From: Streptomyces sp. BK340
GTDB lineage: Bacteria > Actinomycetota > Actinomycetes > Streptomycetales > Streptomycetaceae
Assembly (NCBI RefSeq): GCF_007827595.1
Contig: NZ_VISR01000014.1
Coordinates: 175,178 to 239,177 of the forward strand
Length of the DNA: 64,000 bases
Direction: 5' to 3'
The notes under the pieces were generated by a model. That model did no database searches. It was given only the letters and a program-made list of their open reading frames with translations, and had not been told where the DNA came from. Position 1 is the first letter of the stretch, and each line of letters opens with the position of its first letter. Positions 18,824 through 27,205 of the stretch are shown here, one piece after another. Position numbers and translations under genes: made by a program.

Positions 18824-18873
18824 ACGAAGCGCTGCTCGCGGCCGGAGGAGTCCGGCCCGCGAGCAGTCTTCGT
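18824..18873. terminator. Large hairpin between pup and prcB
   Basis: The inner stem CTGCTCGCGG-CCGGA pairs with TCCGG-C-CCGCGAGCAG (one bulged base, GGAG loop), and ACGAAG/CTTCGT extend it outward. It lies about 65 bases after the pup stop and 88 before prcB. It may end most pup transcripts or stabilise their 3' ends while letting some run into prcBA. No T-run follows. Confidence 0.65.
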
Positions 18874-18960
18874 TCTGGGGATCGGCTCCGGCCGAGCATG
18901 TGGATCACCGTCACGAGCCGGGTAAGGTCCGTGACATACCGCTTACTTGGAAGGAAACTT

Positions 18961-19806
18961 GTGGAAGCCAATACTCGTGGCACCGGGCGTCTACCAGCTG
19001 CCTTCCTGACGCCAGGCTCTTCTTCGTTCATGGACTTCCTCGCCGAGCACCAGCCGGAGCTGCTGCCCGGCAAGCGGCAGCTGCCGCCCACCCAGGGGGT
19101 GATCGAGGCGCCGCACGGCACGACCATCGTGGCCGTCACGTTCCCCGGCGGTGTGGTGCTGGCCGGTGACCGCCGCGCCACCATGGGCAACGTGATCGCC
19201 CAGCGGGACATCGAGAAGGTGTTCCCGGCGGACGAGTACTCGGCCGTCGGCATCGCCGGCACCGCCGGTCTCGCCGTCGAGATGGTCAAGCTCTTCCAGC
19301 TGGAGCTGGAGCACTTCGAGAAGGTCGAGGGCGCCCAGCTGTCGCTGGAGGGCAAGGCGAACCGGCTGTCGACCATGATCCGTTCCAACCTCGGCATGGC
19401 CATGCAGGGCCTGGCCGTGGTGCCCCTGTTCGCCGGGTTCGACCTGGACCGGGAGAGGGGGCGCATCTTCTCCTACGACGTCACGGGCGGCCGCTCCGAG
19501 GAGCACAACTTCGCCGCGACGGGCTCCGGCTCGATCTTCGCGCGGGGTGCCATGAAGAAGCTCTTCCGTAACGACCTGACCGAGGAGCAGGCCGCGACCC
19601 TCGTGGTCCAGGCCCTGTACGACGCGGCAGACGACGACTCGGCGACCGGTGGCCCCGATGTCGCCCGCCGGATCTACCCGATCATCACCGTGATCACCGA
19701 GGACGGCTTCCGCCGGCTCTCCGAGGACGAGGCCTCCGAGCTCTCCCGTGCGGTGCTCCAACGCCGCCTGGAGGAGCCCGACGGTCCCAAGGCCGCCCTG
19801 CTCTGA
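18961..19806 (+). CDS. prcB: 20S proteasome beta subunit PrcB
   Basis: The 281-residue catalytic subunit has a 53-residue propeptide removed during assembly to expose Thr54 (APHG|TTIVAV), the nucleophile. Other family features are GDRRAT with a catalytic-site aspartate, the lysine of EKVFPAD and the GSGS region. Fourteen copies form the two inner rings. The reading frame is open further upstream, but the GTG at 18961 follows TTGGAAGGAAAC and gives a propeptide of the length I recall for Streptomyces. The alpha subunit gene follows after 61 bases. Confidence 0.97.
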   Translation: MEANTRGTGRLPAAFLTPGSSSFMDFLAEHQPELLPGKRQLPPTQGVIEAPHGTTIVAVTFPGGVVLAGDRRATMGNVIAQRDIEKVFPADEYSAVGIAGTAGLAVEMVKLFQLELEHFEKVEGAQLSLEGKANRLSTMIRSNLGMAMQGLAVVPLFAGFDLDRERGRIFSYDVTGGRSEEHNFAATGSGSIFARGAMKKLFRNDLTEEQAATLVVQALYDAADDDSATGGPDVARRIYPIITVITEDGFRRLSEDEASELSRAVLQRRLEEPDGPKAALL

Positions 19807-19867
19807 GCGCGGGCCCGGTTCTTATCAAGGTGATCCAGTGATCAAGACAGAAAGGGACGGATAACCG

Positions 19868-20617
19868 GTGTCGACGCCGTTCTATGTCTCACCCCAGCAG
19901 GCCATGGCCGACCGGGCCGAGTACGCCCGCAAGGGCATCGCCCGCGGCCGCAGCCTGGTCGTGCTGCAGTACGCCGACGGCATCGTCTTCGTCGGCGAGA
20001 ACCCGTCCCGCGCGCTGCACAAGTTCAGCGAGATCTACGACCGGATCGGCTTCGCGGCCGCCGGCAAGTACAACGAGTACGAGAACCTCCGCATCGGCGG
20101 CGTCCGCTACGCCGACCTGCGCGGTTACACCTACGACCGGGACGACGTGACCGCCCGCGGTCTCGCCAACGTCTACGCCCAGACCCTCGGCACGATCTTC
20201 TCCAGCGCCGCCGAGAAGCCGTACGAGGTGGAGCTGGTCGTCGCAGAGGTCGGGAACACCCCGGACGGCGACCAGATCTACCGGCTGCCGCACGACGGCT
20301 CGATCGTCGACGAGCACGGCTCGGTCGCGGTCGGTGGCAACGCGGAGCTGATCAGCAACTACCTGGACCAGCGCCACCAGGACGGCATGACCCTGGCCGA
20401 GGCGCTGAAGCTGGCCGTGCAGGCCCTGTCCCGCGAGTCGAACGGCAGCCAGCGGGAGATCCCCGCCGAGCGCCTGGAGGTCGCCGTGCTGGACCGCACC
20501 CGCCCCCAGACCCGCAAGTTCAAGCGCATCGTCGGCCGCCAGCTCGCCCGCCTCCTGGAGGAGAACGGCGCGGCCACCGAGGCCGAGAGCTCCGAGGAGG
20601 AGAGCTCCGAGGAGTAG
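19868..20617 (+). CDS. prcA: 20S proteasome alpha subunit PrcA
   Basis: The 249-residue structural subunit forms the outer rings that gate the chamber and contact Arc. It begins STPFYVSPQQAMADRAEYARKG, the actinobacterial alpha-type N-terminus that forms the gate and outer helix. The body has the Ntn-hydrolase fold (SLVVLQYADGIVFVGEN, DQRHQDGMTLAEAL) but no N-terminal threonine nucleophile. It ends in an acidic tail, ESSEEESSEE, encoded by short DNA repeats of the type GGAGAGCTCC. The start is the GTG at 19868 behind AAAGGGACGG. A strong terminator follows, so prcBA form one unit. Confidence 0.97.
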   Translation: MSTPFYVSPQQAMADRAEYARKGIARGRSLVVLQYADGIVFVGENPSRALHKFSEIYDRIGFAAAGKYNEYENLRIGGVRYADLRGYTYDRDDVTARGLANVYAQTLGTIFSSAAEKPYEVELVVAEVGNTPDGDQIYRLPHDGSIVDEHGSVAVGGNAELISNYLDQRHQDGMTLAEALKLAVQALSRESNGSQREIPAERLEVAVLDRTRPQTRKFKRIVGRQLARLLEENGAATEAESSEEESSEE

Positions 20618-20652
20618 GGCTCCGAGGAGCAGCCCCGTCCGCATCCCGCTCC

Positions 20653-20688
20653 CGTGTGCCCCGGCCGGTCCTCCGGCCGGGGCACACG
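20653..20688. terminator. Bidirectional terminator between prcA and lacI-type gene
   Basis: A perfect 16-pair stem (CGTGTGCCCCGGCCGG and its complement) closes a TCCT loop. It sits between convergent genes and serves both. Confidence 0.9.
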
Positions 20689-20692
20689 GCGT

Positions 20693-21730
20693 TCAGGACG
20701 CGCGAGGCGGCGCCGTGGACCCCCGGACGACCAGTTCCACCGGAATGTCCCCGCGCTCGGGCTCCCGGCCCTCCAGGACCGCCAGCAGGGCCTCCATCCC
20801 GCGTTCCCCGAACAGCTCGGCGTCCAGTCGCACCGTCGTCAGCTCGGGGTCGAGGGCCGTGGCCAGGGCCAGGTCGTCCAGTCCGGTCACCGAGACGTCG
20901 TCCGGCACGCGCAGACCCAGGCGGCGCAGGGCCTTGTAGGCACCGGCCGCCAGCTTGTCGTCGTCGCAGACCACCGCCGTCGGCCGGGGGCCGGGCGCGG
21001 TGAACGCGGCCTCGGCGGCCGCCAGGGCGCCCTCGATGGAGATCGGCGCGGGGGCCGTACGGATCTCCGTCCCCGGCACCGCGGCCAGGCGCGCCGCCAG
21101 CTCCCGCGCGCGCATCTCGAACGTCCAGGAGGGCACGTCGGCGGCCAGGTGCAGGACGCGGCGGTGGCCGAGGGCCAGCAGGTGCTCGGCGACCTGCCGG
21201 ACGCCGTCGGCGATGTCCAGGTTCACGGTCGCCGCGCCCAGGCTGCCCGTGGGGTCGCTGTCGAGCATGACCAGCGGGAGCTGGTCGCCGCGGATGGCGG
21301 TGAGCGCGTCGGCCGCCATCGAGGAGGCGATGACGCCGTCCAGGGCGGCCTGGGCGGAGGCGAAGGGGTCGCGGGCCGGGCCGATGCCCTCGGGGGAGGG
21401 GTACAGCACGACGCCGAAGCCGTGCCGGGCGGCCACCCGGGCCGCGCCCGTGTAGACACCGGCGAAGAACTCGGTGGTCAGCGCCGGCACCACGAGCAGC
21501 ACCGTGCGGGTGCGGCCCAGACGCAGGTTGCGGGCGGCCAGGTTGGGCCGGTAACCCAGCTCGCGCGCGGCCTGGCGGACCCGCTCGGCGGTGGCCTCGG
21601 AGACCCGGCCGCGCCACTTGTCGCCCAGGACGAGCGAGACGGCCGCCTGGGAGACCCCGGCCGCCTGTGCGACGTCACGGCTGGTCGGGCGCGTACTGCT
21701 GCGTGCCACGGCGGGGGCCTGCTCCTTCAT
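20693..21730 (-). CDS. LacI-family transcriptional regulator
   Basis: The 345-residue repressor has an N-terminal HTH (TSRDVAQAAGVSQAAVSLVLGDKWRGRVSEATAERV), the hinge-helix region (YRPNLAARNLRLGRTRTV), and a periplasmic-binding-like effector domain ending VVRGSTAPP. Its ligand is probably a sugar or related small molecule but is not evident. It is divergent from an MFS transporter gene across 69 bases that hold candidate operators, the usual arrangement of a local transporter regulator. I use the ATG at 21730; a GTG at 21709 with internal AAGGAG is an alternative. The pair interrupts the otherwise conserved proteasome locus. Confidence 0.9.
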   Translation of the reverse strand: MKEQAPAVARSSTRPTSRDVAQAAGVSQAAVSLVLGDKWRGRVSEATAERVRQAARELGYRPNLAARNLRLGRTRTVLLVVPALTTEFFAGVYTGAARVAARHGFGVVLYPSPEGIGPARDPFASAQAALDGVIASSMAADALTAIRGDQLPLVMLDSDPTGSLGAATVNLDIADGVRQVAEHLLALGHRRVLHLAADVPSWTFEMRARELAARLAAVPGTEIRTAPAPISIEGALAAAEAAFTAPGPRPTAVVCDDDKLAAGAYKALRRLGLRVPDDVSVTGLDDLALATALDPELTTVRLDAELFGERGMEALLAVLEGREPERGDIPVELVVRGSTAPPRAS

Positions 21731-21755
21731 GTGGACGTGTGAACAGCGCACATGG

Positions 21756-21784
21756 TACGTATGAGTGGCGACGTTATACGTAAC
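21756..21784. promoter_or_regulatory. Candidate LacI-type operator between divergent genes
   Basis: TACGTA at 21756-21761 and the near-palindrome GTTATACGTAAC at 21773-21784 lie in an AT-rich patch of the divergent promoter region. The second ends 15 bases before the transporter start codon, so a bound repressor would block it. Assignment to the LacI protein is by position only. Confidence 0.45.
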
Positions 21785-21799
21785 ACTTGGAGGCGGGAC

Positions 21800-23059
21800 A
21801 TGGCCGCGGGATACCTGGAGATCCTGAAGCAGAGGCACGCGGCCCGTCTGCTGACCGGCACCCTGGTGGGCCGGCTGCCCAACGCGACCGCCGCGATCGC
21901 CCTGGTGCTCTTCGTCCGCGGCGAGGGCGGCACGTACAGCCTGGCGGGCGCTCTCGCGGCCGTGTACGGCGTCGCCAACGCGGTGGGACAGCCGGTGCTG
22001 GGCCGCCTCGTGGACCTGTACGGCCAGCCGCGCGTCCAGCTGCCCGCCGCCGTCCTCTCCGCCCTCGCCATGACGGCCTTCGCCTTCTCCGGCACCGACC
22101 CGCTGCCCCTCGCGTACGCCGCCGTCGCGGCCGCCGGCCTCTTCACGCCGCCCCTGGAGGGCGGTCTGCGTGCCCTGTGGCCCTCCGTACTGCGCCGCGA
22201 GGAGCAGGTGCACACCGCGTACGCCATGGACGCCGTCGCCCAGGAAGTCATGTTCACCGTCGGCCCGCTGCTGGTGACCCTGTGCGTGTCCCTGTGGTCG
22301 GAGTGTGCGGCCCTGCTGGTGCTCAACGTCGTCGGCGTCCTCGGAGCCCTCTCGGTGGTCGCCTCGCCGCCCTCGCGCGCGTGGCGCTCGGCCCCGCGCG
22401 AGGCGCACTGGCTCGGCGCCCTGCGCTCGCCCGGCCTGCTCGTACTGCTCGGCGCCTTCCTGTTCGTCGGCATCGCGCTCGGCTCCATCACCGTGGCCTC
22501 GGTGCCGTACGCGGACGACCACGGCGGTGACGCCGTCTACGGCTGGCTGATGGCCGCGCTCGGCCTGGGGGCCCTCGTCGGCGGCACCGTCTACGGCGCG
22601 CGCCGGTGGAGCGGCACGCCCGAGCGACGACTGCGGATCCTGGTGGCGCTTCTGGCGGTGTGTTACCTGCCTCTGATGCTGATGCCGGGCGCCGTCGGCA
22701 TGGTGCTGCTCACCGTGGTCTCCGGCGTGTTCCTGGCACCCTGCATCGCCTGCGCGTTCATCATCGTCGACCGGCACGCGCCGAGCGGAACCGTCACCGA
22801 GGCGTTCTCCTGGCTCGTGACGACGTTCACCGTGGGTGCCTCGGTCGGAACGGGGCTGGCGGGCCCGGTGGTCCAGGCCGGTGGCGCGCTGTGGGGATTC
22901 GCCCTCCCGAGCGTCGCGGGAGCCGTGTCCCTGCTGGTCCTGCTGGCCACCGGAGGGGTCCTCGCAGCTCCCGCGCGGAGCGGGGTTGTTGCGGCTTCAT
23001 CGGAAAATGATCCAAATCGTGCTGCCGAACCCCGTTTCAGCTCAGGGGATCGGGCGTAA
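21800..23059 (+). CDS. MFS transporter
   Basis: The 419-residue membrane protein has about 12 hydrophobic segments. The loop GQPVLGRLVDLYGQPRVQ between segments 2 and 3 is the MFS signature region, and a second loop occurs mid-protein (GARRWSGTPERR). The substrate is unknown; the LacI neighbour suggests a sugar-like compound, but the sequence also resembles drug exporters. The ATG at 21800 follows TTGGAGGCGGG; upstream in-frame starts at 21752 lack a site. Its stop lies only 9 bases before the pafA start, so the two are probably one transcript. Confidence 0.9.
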   Translation: MAAGYLEILKQRHAARLLTGTLVGRLPNATAAIALVLFVRGEGGTYSLAGALAAVYGVANAVGQPVLGRLVDLYGQPRVQLPAAVLSALAMTAFAFSGTDPLPLAYAAVAAAGLFTPPLEGGLRALWPSVLRREEQVHTAYAMDAVAQEVMFTVGPLLVTLCVSLWSECAALLVLNVVGVLGALSVVASPPSRAWRSAPREAHWLGALRSPGLLVLLGAFLFVGIALGSITVASVPYADDHGGDAVYGWLMAALGLGALVGGTVYGARRWSGTPERRLRILVALLAVCYLPLMLMPGAVGMVLLTVVSGVFLAPCIACAFIIVDRHAPSGTVTEAFSWLVTTFTVGASVGTGLAGPVVQAGGALWGFALPSVAGAVSLLVLLATGGVLAAPARSGVVAASSENDPNRAAEPRFSSGDRA

Positions 23060-23068
23060 TGTTCAGTC

Positions 23069-24430
23069 ATGGACCGCCGCATTTTCGGGCTGGAGAACGA
23101 GTACGGCGTCACGTGCACGTTCAGGGGACAGCGGCGCCTGTCTCCTGACGAGGTGGCGCGGTACCTCTTCCGCCGTGTCGTGTCATGGGGCCGCAGCAGC
23201 AATGTCTTTCTGCGAAACGGCGCCCGGCTCTATCTCGACGTGGGGTCACATCCGGAATACGCGACACCCGAATGTGACAACGTGACCGAACTGGTCACCC
23301 ACGACAAGGCCGGCGAGCGCATTCTCGAAGGACTCCTGGTGGACGCGGAACGACGCCTGCACGAGGAGGGAATCGCGGGCGACGTCTACCTCTTCAAGAA
23401 CAACACCGACTCGGCGGGCAACTCCTACGGCTGCCACGAGAACTATCTGGTGGCACGGCACGGGGAGTTCTCCCGGCTCGCGGACATCCTCATCCCCTTC
23501 CTGGTGACCAGGCAGCTGCTGTGCGGCGCGGGCAAGGTCCTGCAGACCCCGCGCGGCGCCGTCTACTGCGTCAGCCAGCGGGCGGAGCACATCTGGGAGG
23601 GCGTCTCCTCGGCGACGACCCGCTCCCGGCCCATCATCAACACCCGCGACGAACCGCACGCGGACGCCGAGCGCTACCGCCGCCTGCACGTCATCGTGGG
23701 CGACTCGAACATGTCCGAGACGACCATGCTGCTCAAGGTCGGCGCCACCGACCTGGTGCTGCGCATGATCGAGGCGGGCACCGTGATGCGCGACCTCACC
23801 CTGGAGAACCCGATCCGGGCGATCCGCGAGGTCAGCCACGACATCACCGGCCGGCGCAAGGTGCGCCTGGCCAGCGGCCGGGAGGCCTCCGCGCTGGAGG
23901 TGCAGCGCGAGTACTTCGACAAGGCCGTGGACTTCTGCGACCGCCGGGGCATCCGCACCGGCACCGTCGCGCAGGTCCTGGAGCTGTGGGGCCGTACCCT
24001 CGACGCGATCGAGACCGAGGAGCTCGACCGTATCGGCACCGAGATCGACTGGGTCATGAAGTACAAGCTCATCGAGCGGTACCGGGCCAAGCACAACATG
24101 ACCATGTCCCACCCGAGGGTCGCCCAGATAGACCTCGCCTACCACGACATCCACCGCCGTCGTGGTCTGTACTACCTGCTGGAGAAGAGGGGCCAAGCCG
24201 CCCGGATCTGCAACGACTTGAAGATCTTCGAGGGCAAGTCGGTCCCTCCGCAGACCACTCGGGCACGGCTGCGCGGCGACTTCATCCGCAGGGCACAGGA
24301 GCAGCGCCGGGACTTCACGGTCGACTGGGTGCACCTGAAGCTCAACGACCAGGCACAGCGCACCGTGTTGTGCAAGGACCCGTTCCGTTCGGTGGACGAC
24401 CGGGTGGAGAAGCTCATCGCCGGAATGTGA
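23069..24430 (+). CDS. pafA: Pup-protein ligase PafA
   Basis: The 453-residue enzyme is the only Pup ligase known in this pathway. It phosphorylates the C-terminal Glu of Pup with ATP and transfers it to a substrate lysine. It starts MDRRIFGLENEYG, with the ATP/Mg site; Asp57 in RLYLDVGSHPEYATPE matches the catalytic base. NTRDEPHADAERYRRLH and the C-terminal domain are shared with Dop, but the Dop loop is missing, as expected. The ATG at 23069 has no good ribosome site and starts 9 bases after the MFS stop, which points to translational coupling. A terminator follows. Confidence 0.97.
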   Translation: MDRRIFGLENEYGVTCTFRGQRRLSPDEVARYLFRRVVSWGRSSNVFLRNGARLYLDVGSHPEYATPECDNVTELVTHDKAGERILEGLLVDAERRLHEEGIAGDVYLFKNNTDSAGNSYGCHENYLVARHGEFSRLADILIPFLVTRQLLCGAGKVLQTPRGAVYCVSQRAEHIWEGVSSATTRSRPIINTRDEPHADAERYRRLHVIVGDSNMSETTMLLKVGATDLVLRMIEAGTVMRDLTLENPIRAIREVSHDITGRRKVRLASGREASALEVQREYFDKAVDFCDRRGIRTGTVAQVLELWGRTLDAIETEELDRIGTEIDWVMKYKLIERYRAKHNMTMSHPRVAQIDLAYHDIHRRRGLYYLLEKRGQAARICNDLKIFEGKSVPPQTTRARLRGDFIRRAQEQRRDFTVDWVHLKLNDQAQRTVLCKDPFRSVDDRVEKLIAGM

Positions 24431-24481
24431 CAAAGGCACGTGAGTCAAGCGTTTCCGCACTGAAATGCCGGAACGCCACAC

Positions 24482-24510
24482 GGGCGTCGTACGTTTACCG
24501 TACGGCGCCC
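24482..24510 (+). terminator. Terminator after pafA
   Basis: A 12-pair stem (GGGCGTCGTACG / CGTACGGCGCCC, one G-U pair) closes a TTTAC loop, followed by TTCTCG. Confidence 0.8.
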
Positions 24511-24573
24511 TTCTCGCGTCGTAGAGTTGCGCGCACGCCAATCCACAAGATCGACCGATTACGAGGCATCTCC

Positions 24574-25575
24574 GTGCGCCGACGCTCCCTCCTCCTCGCC
24601 GCTGTACCCGCAGGACTGGTCACGCTCGCCGCGTGCGGCGACGACAAGTCCGAATCCAGCAAGGCCAGTGCGTCACCGTCGCCCTCGGCCTCCACGCCCC
24701 CGCCCAAGATCGTGGAGGGGCCGCTGCCGGCGATCACGGCGGGCACGAAGTTCGGCGAGAAGCCCACGGTCGCCAAGGGGCCGGGCGAGCCCTCGAAGAA
24801 CCTCGCCGTCAAGACCGTCATCCCGGGCAGCGGCCGCACGATCGCGGAGAACGACTTCATCCAGGCGAACTACCTGGGCCAGATCTGGAGCACCGCCAAG
24901 GTCTTCGACAACTCCTACGACCGCAACCGCCCGTTGGTCATCCAGCTCGCCCAGGGCAGCATCATCGACGGCTGGCGGTACGCGATCGCGGGCAAGAAGG
25001 TGGGCAGCCGGATCGAGCTGGCCGTCCCGCCGGAGCTGGGCTACGGCAAGTCGGGCAACCCGCAGGCGGGCATCAAGGGCACCGACACCCTGGTCTTCGT
25101 CATCGACCTGATGGACTCGTTCAACTCCAAGAGCTCCGCCCAGGGCAAGCCGGTCCCGCAGACCGACGCCGCCCTGCCCAAGGTCGGCACCAACACCGAC
25201 GGCAAGGCGCCCGAGATCACCGTCCCGAAGTCCGCGCCGCCCAAGAAGCTGGTGTCGACCTACGTCCTGCAGGGCGACGGCGACGAGATCAAGGCGAACC
25301 AGACGGTCCTGTGCCAGTTCAAGGCAGTGGTCTGGGACGGCGGCAAGACGTTCCAGCAGACGTACGGCTCCGGGCGGCTCAGCCAGTTCTCGCTCGAGCA
25401 GATGCAGCAGGCCGTCAAGGGCCTGGCCGAGGGACTGACCGGCAAGAAGGTGGGGAGCAGGGTCCTCGTCGTCGTCCCGCCGGAGCTGGGTTACGGCGAC
25501 AACCCGCCGAGCGGCGGTGCCGTCAAGAAGGGCTCCACGCTGGTGTTCTCGGTGGACATCCTGGCCGCGATGTAG
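24574..25575 (+). CDS. Lipoprotein with two FKBP peptidyl-prolyl isomerase domains
   Basis: The 333-residue lipoprotein has signal RRRSLLLAAVPAGLVTLAAC (lipid-anchored Cys) and a Ser/Pro linker. Two FKBP folds follow. Domain 1 (about 95-185) has IIDGWRYAIAGKKVGSRIELAVPPELGYG; domain 2 (about 235-333) has the parallel GLAEGLTGKKVGSRVLVVVPPELGYG. The enzyme should help proteins fold outside the membrane by proline isomerisation. Domain 2 has diverged in the substrate pocket strand (FSLEQMQQAVKGL in place of the usual VIxGWxxGL), so it may be a chaperone-like rather than an active domain. The start is the GTG at 24574, just before the signal. A second, cytoplasmic FKBP gene follows. Confidence 0.9.
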   Translation: MRRRSLLLAAVPAGLVTLAACGDDKSESSKASASPSPSASTPPPKIVEGPLPAITAGTKFGEKPTVAKGPGEPSKNLAVKTVIPGSGRTIAENDFIQANYLGQIWSTAKVFDNSYDRNRPLVIQLAQGSIIDGWRYAIAGKKVGSRIELAVPPELGYGKSGNPQAGIKGTDTLVFVIDLMDSFNSKSSAQGKPVPQTDAALPKVGTNTDGKAPEITVPKSAPPKKLVSTYVLQGDGDEIKANQTVLCQFKAVVWDGGKTFQQTYGSGRLSQFSLEQMQQAVKGLAEGLTGKKVGSRVLVVVPPELGYGDNPPSGGAVKKGSTLVFSVDILAAM

Positions 25576-25669
25576 CCGTGCCGCGCCGTGGTGGAGATGG
25601 CAGGCGCCAGACCAGCGGGGATGAAAGACTGTCCGTGTTTCGTGTCGTACACAAGCAGGAGCTTTAGAC

Positions 25670-26041
25670 GTGAGCATCGACAAGCCCGAGATCGACTTCC
25701 CGGGCGGCGAGCCCCCGGCGGACCTCGAGATCAAGGACATCTGGGAGGGTGACGGCGCCGTCGCGGAGGCGGGCCAGAACGTCACCGTCCACTACGTGGG
25801 TGTTGCCTTCAGCACGGGCGAGGAGTTCGACGCCAGCTGGAACCGCGGCACGCCGTTCCGCTTCCCGCTGGGTGGCGGCCGGGTCATCCAGGGCTGGGAC
25901 CGCGGCGTGCAGGGCATGAAGGTCGGCGGCCGCCGCCAGCTGACCATCCCGGCGCACCTCGCCTACGGCGACCAGAGCCCGACCCCGGCGATCAAGCCCG
26001 GCGAGACGCTGATCTTCGTCGTGGACCTGATCGCGGTCTGA
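25670..26041 (+). CDS. Cytoplasmic FKBP-type peptidyl-prolyl isomerase
   Basis: The 123-residue single-domain FKBP has nearly all pocket elements: VTVHYVGVAFSTGEEFDASWNRGTPFRFPLG, VIQGWDRGVQGMKVGGRRQLTIPAHLAYG and TLIFVVDLIAV. It should catalyse cis-trans proline isomerisation and would be a target of FK506-type compounds. No signal peptide is present, in contrast to the lipoprotein FKBP just upstream. The GTG at 25670 follows AGCAGGAGC. A hairpin terminator separates it from pafB. Confidence 0.95.
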   Translation: MSIDKPEIDFPGGEPPADLEIKDIWEGDGAVAEAGQNVTVHYVGVAFSTGEEFDASWNRGTPFRFPLGGGRVIQGWDRGVQGMKVGGRRQLTIPAHLAYGDQSPTPAIKPGETLIFVVDLIAV

Positions 26042-26087
26042 TCGTCGTACGGCCTGTTTTCGGGATCCGACCGGACCCGACCGGCTG

Positions 26088-26115
26088 GGGCCCATGCCTG
26101 TCCGGGCATGGGCCC
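26088..26115 (+). terminator. Terminator after the FKBP gene
   Basis: An 11-pair stem (GGGCCCATGCC / GGCATGGGCCC) closes a 6-base loop and is followed by TCGGCTTTG. Confidence 0.85.
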
Positions 26116-26187
26116 TCGGCTTTGCCAGGCCACTTCTGAGCGGTACGGTCGTCGTCCGTAAGCACCACAGGAAGGCGAAGGGCGTCG

Positions 26188-27186
26188 ATGGCCATTGCCA
26201 AAGCAGAGCGGCTGATGAACCTCGCGCTGTGTCTGCTCGGGACACGGCGGCCGCTCAGCAAGCGGGAGCTTCGCGACTCCATCGAGGCCTACGTCGAGAC
26301 CTCCAGGCCGGAGAAGGCGGCCGGCCGGCCGGAAAAGAGCGCGGCCGGCTCGGACGACTCCTTCAACCGGATGTTCGAGCGGGACAAGGACGACCTGCGC
26401 GAGCTGGGCCTGGTCATCGAGACCGTCGAGAACATCGACGGAGAGGTCGGCTACCTCGCCCGTCGCGACAGCAACCGTCTGCCCCCCATCACCCTGGACG
26501 CCGAGGAGGCCGCCGCCCTCGGTCTCGCCGCCAAGGTCTGGCAGCAGGCCCGCCTGGCCGGAGCGGCCAGCGGCGCCCTGCAGAAGCTGCGCGCGGCCGG
26601 GCTGCCGGAGGACGTCGACCCGTACGAGGCCCACGGTGCCCTGGAGCCGCGCATCCCGGTGCACGAGGCCGCGTTCGAGCCGCTGATGCTCGCCTGCCGC
26701 GACCGCCGCCCGGTCGTCTTCGACTACCGCAAGGCCTCCGCCGCCCACCCCGAGCCCCGGCACGTCGAGCCGTGGGCGCTGGAGTGCTGGCGCGGCCACT
26801 GGTACCTGGCCGGCTGGGACCGCGACCGCGGAGCCGAGCGCGTCTTCCGGCTCTCCCGGATCACCGGCCGGGTGCGCTCGCGGGGCACCGGCTTCACCGC
26901 GCCCGTTCCGGACGTCGTCACCGTGCGCGAGACCGTCGCGGGCTGGGCCGGCGAGATCGCCGACCGGTCGGCGCTGATAAGGCTGCGTTCCGGCGCCGGT
27001 TACCCCCTTCGGGCGAAAGCCACCGAGGTCCGGGAACTCGGTGACGGCTGGGACGAGTTGGAGATTCCGTACGGGCACGGCCTGGACGCCTGGCTGGTGG
27101 AGTTCGGGCCGGACGTGATCGTCGTGGAGCCTGCCGAGCTGCGGGCCGACGTGGTGGACCGGCTGCGTGCCGTGGCCAAGGGCTGA
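26188..27186 (+). CDS. pafB: WYL-domain transcription regulator PafB
   Basis: The 332-residue protein has an N-terminal winged helix (ERLMNLALCLLGTRRPLSKRELRDSI) and a WYL domain (about 150-240, VVFDYRKASA...RHVEPWALECWRGHWYLAGWD), then a C-terminal extension domain. With PafC it forms the DNA-damage transcription activator PafBC of actinobacteria, which works independently of the LexA/RecA pathway. The link with pafA in name reflects gene neighbourhood rather than a shared reaction. The ATG at 26188 follows AGGAAGGCGAAGG. pafC starts 19 bases after its stop. Confidence 0.93.
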   Translation: MAIAKAERLMNLALCLLGTRRPLSKRELRDSIEAYVETSRPEKAAGRPEKSAAGSDDSFNRMFERDKDDLRELGLVIETVENIDGEVGYLARRDSNRLPPITLDAEEAAALGLAAKVWQQARLAGAASGALQKLRAAGLPEDVDPYEAHGALEPRIPVHEAAFEPLMLACRDRRPVVFDYRKASAAHPEPRHVEPWALECWRGHWYLAGWDRDRGAERVFRLSRITGRVRSRGTGFTAPVPDVVTVRETVAGWAGEIADRSALIRLRSGAGYPLRAKATEVRELGDGWDELEIPYGHGLDAWLVEFGPDVIVVEPAELRADVVDRLRAVAKG

Positions 27187-27205
27187 GGGGGAGCGGAGCA
27201 TAACC

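Noticed and set aside
18813..19169. Small gene between pup and prcB
   Set aside because: The frame runs through the large hairpin and deep into prcB, has no ribosome site and shows no family resemblance.
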